Shown here in pieces: positions 5,644-5,823 of a DNA stretch of 5,823 nt. Numbering within the stretch: position 1 is the stretch's first letter; each line of letters begins with the position of its first letter. A program made the position numbers and the translations under genes. Under the pieces are notes generated by a model, which saw nothing but the letters and a program-made list of their open reading frames with translations, was not told the origin of the DNA and did no database searches. Source of the stretch: Sedimentisphaerales bacterium (lineage in GTDB: Bacteria > Planctomycetota > Phycisphaerae > Sedimentisphaerales > SG8-4); NCBI GenBank assembly GCA_016932895.1, contig JAFGCA010000766.1:1-5823 (forward strand), given 5' to 3'.

Positions 5644-5823
5644 TCTTCACACTGGGGTGCAAGGTCAATCAGTACGAGACTCAGCAGATTCGCCAGCTTC
5701 TCGAAAGCTATGGATTTGCGCAGGTCGATGTCACCGACCGGCCGCGACTCATCATCGTCAACACGTGCTGCGTCACCCACACCGCCGCCGCCAAGAGCCG
5801 ACGCTTCATCCACCAGGCTCAGA
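5625..5823 (+). CDS. mtaB: MtaB-type tRNA methylthiotransferase, N-terminal part (cut by window edge)
   Basis: The first 66 codons are present. The start is the ATG at 5625: an in-frame TAG lies at 5619-5621 and the conserved TLGCKVNQYET motif begins at residue 9, so no other start fits. This is the N-terminal UPF0004 domain of radical-SAM methylthiotransferases, which binds the auxiliary iron-sulfur cluster. Two of its cluster cysteines are visible, Cys12 in LGCKVN and Cys48 in VNTCCVT; the third and the radical-SAM CxxxCxxC lie beyond the edge. LGCKVNxYET is typical of MtaB (formerly YqeV), which adds methylthio to t6A37 of tRNAs reading ANN codons; MiaB tends to have FGCQMN and RimO LGCxKN at this place. 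An extra Cys49 directly follows Cys48, where Thr is common. It is transcribed away from pilM, and no Shine-Dalgarno sequence precedes it. Confidence 0.9.
   Translation, partial: MPTTFSIFTLGCKVNQYETQQIRQLLESYGFAQVDVTDRPRLIIVNTCCVTHTAAAKSRRFIHQAQ

Noticed and set aside
5616..5813. Leftward open frame of 65 codons opposite mtaB
   Set aside because: It is antisense to the conserved LGCKVN and NTCCVT motifs of mtaB, so it is a shadow frame.

Overview
The window looks like a piece of a GC-rich bacterial chromosome (roughly 60% GC by eye). It is filled by one leftward (minus-strand) operon of three long genes for a type IV pilus or type II secretion-like inner-membrane platform. A divergent rightward gene for a tRNA methylthiotransferase enters at the right edge. 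The very long PilM with a PilN-like tail, followed by large single-pass membrane proteins with Tyr/Gly-rich linkers and no clear relatives outside that context, points to a planctomycete, probably of the Phycisphaerae type. That assignment is an inference from gene style, not from a marker gene.

Layout, in the direction of transcription. Bases 5548-5624 are a 77-base divergent promoter region. An extended -10 promoter (TGCTATAAT) faces left towards pilM. An overlapping weaker promoter faces right towards mtaB, which has no Shine-Dalgarno sequence and may be read from a leaderless transcript. Leftward, 5547-3337 encodes a 736-residue protein: an actin-like PilM ATPase module, a PilN-type NLLP peptide, one transmembrane helix, a coiled-coil-like stretch and a long C-terminal region. 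In effect it is a PilM-PilN fusion. After 35 bases, 3301-1973 encodes a 442-residue single-pass protein in the position where PilO normally lies. After 87 bases, 1885-1 encodes at least 628 residues of another single-pass protein, cut by the left window edge. It sits roughly where PilP or another secretin-contacting protein would be expected.

How they may work together: in known type IV pilus systems cytoplasmic PilM grips the N-terminal peptide of PilN, PilN pairs with PilO through their periplasmic parts, and PilP links them to the outer-membrane secretin PilQ. Here the PilM-PilN contact seems to be made permanent by fusion. The two following membrane proteins carry Tyr/Gly-rich flexible stretches that may span the periplasm. 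No ATPase, secretin, pilin or prepilin peptidase gene lies inside the window, so the choice between pilus and secretion system stays open.

There is no mobile element, CRISPR array, tRNA or rRNA gene that I can see. No stretch longer than 300 bases lacks a gene.
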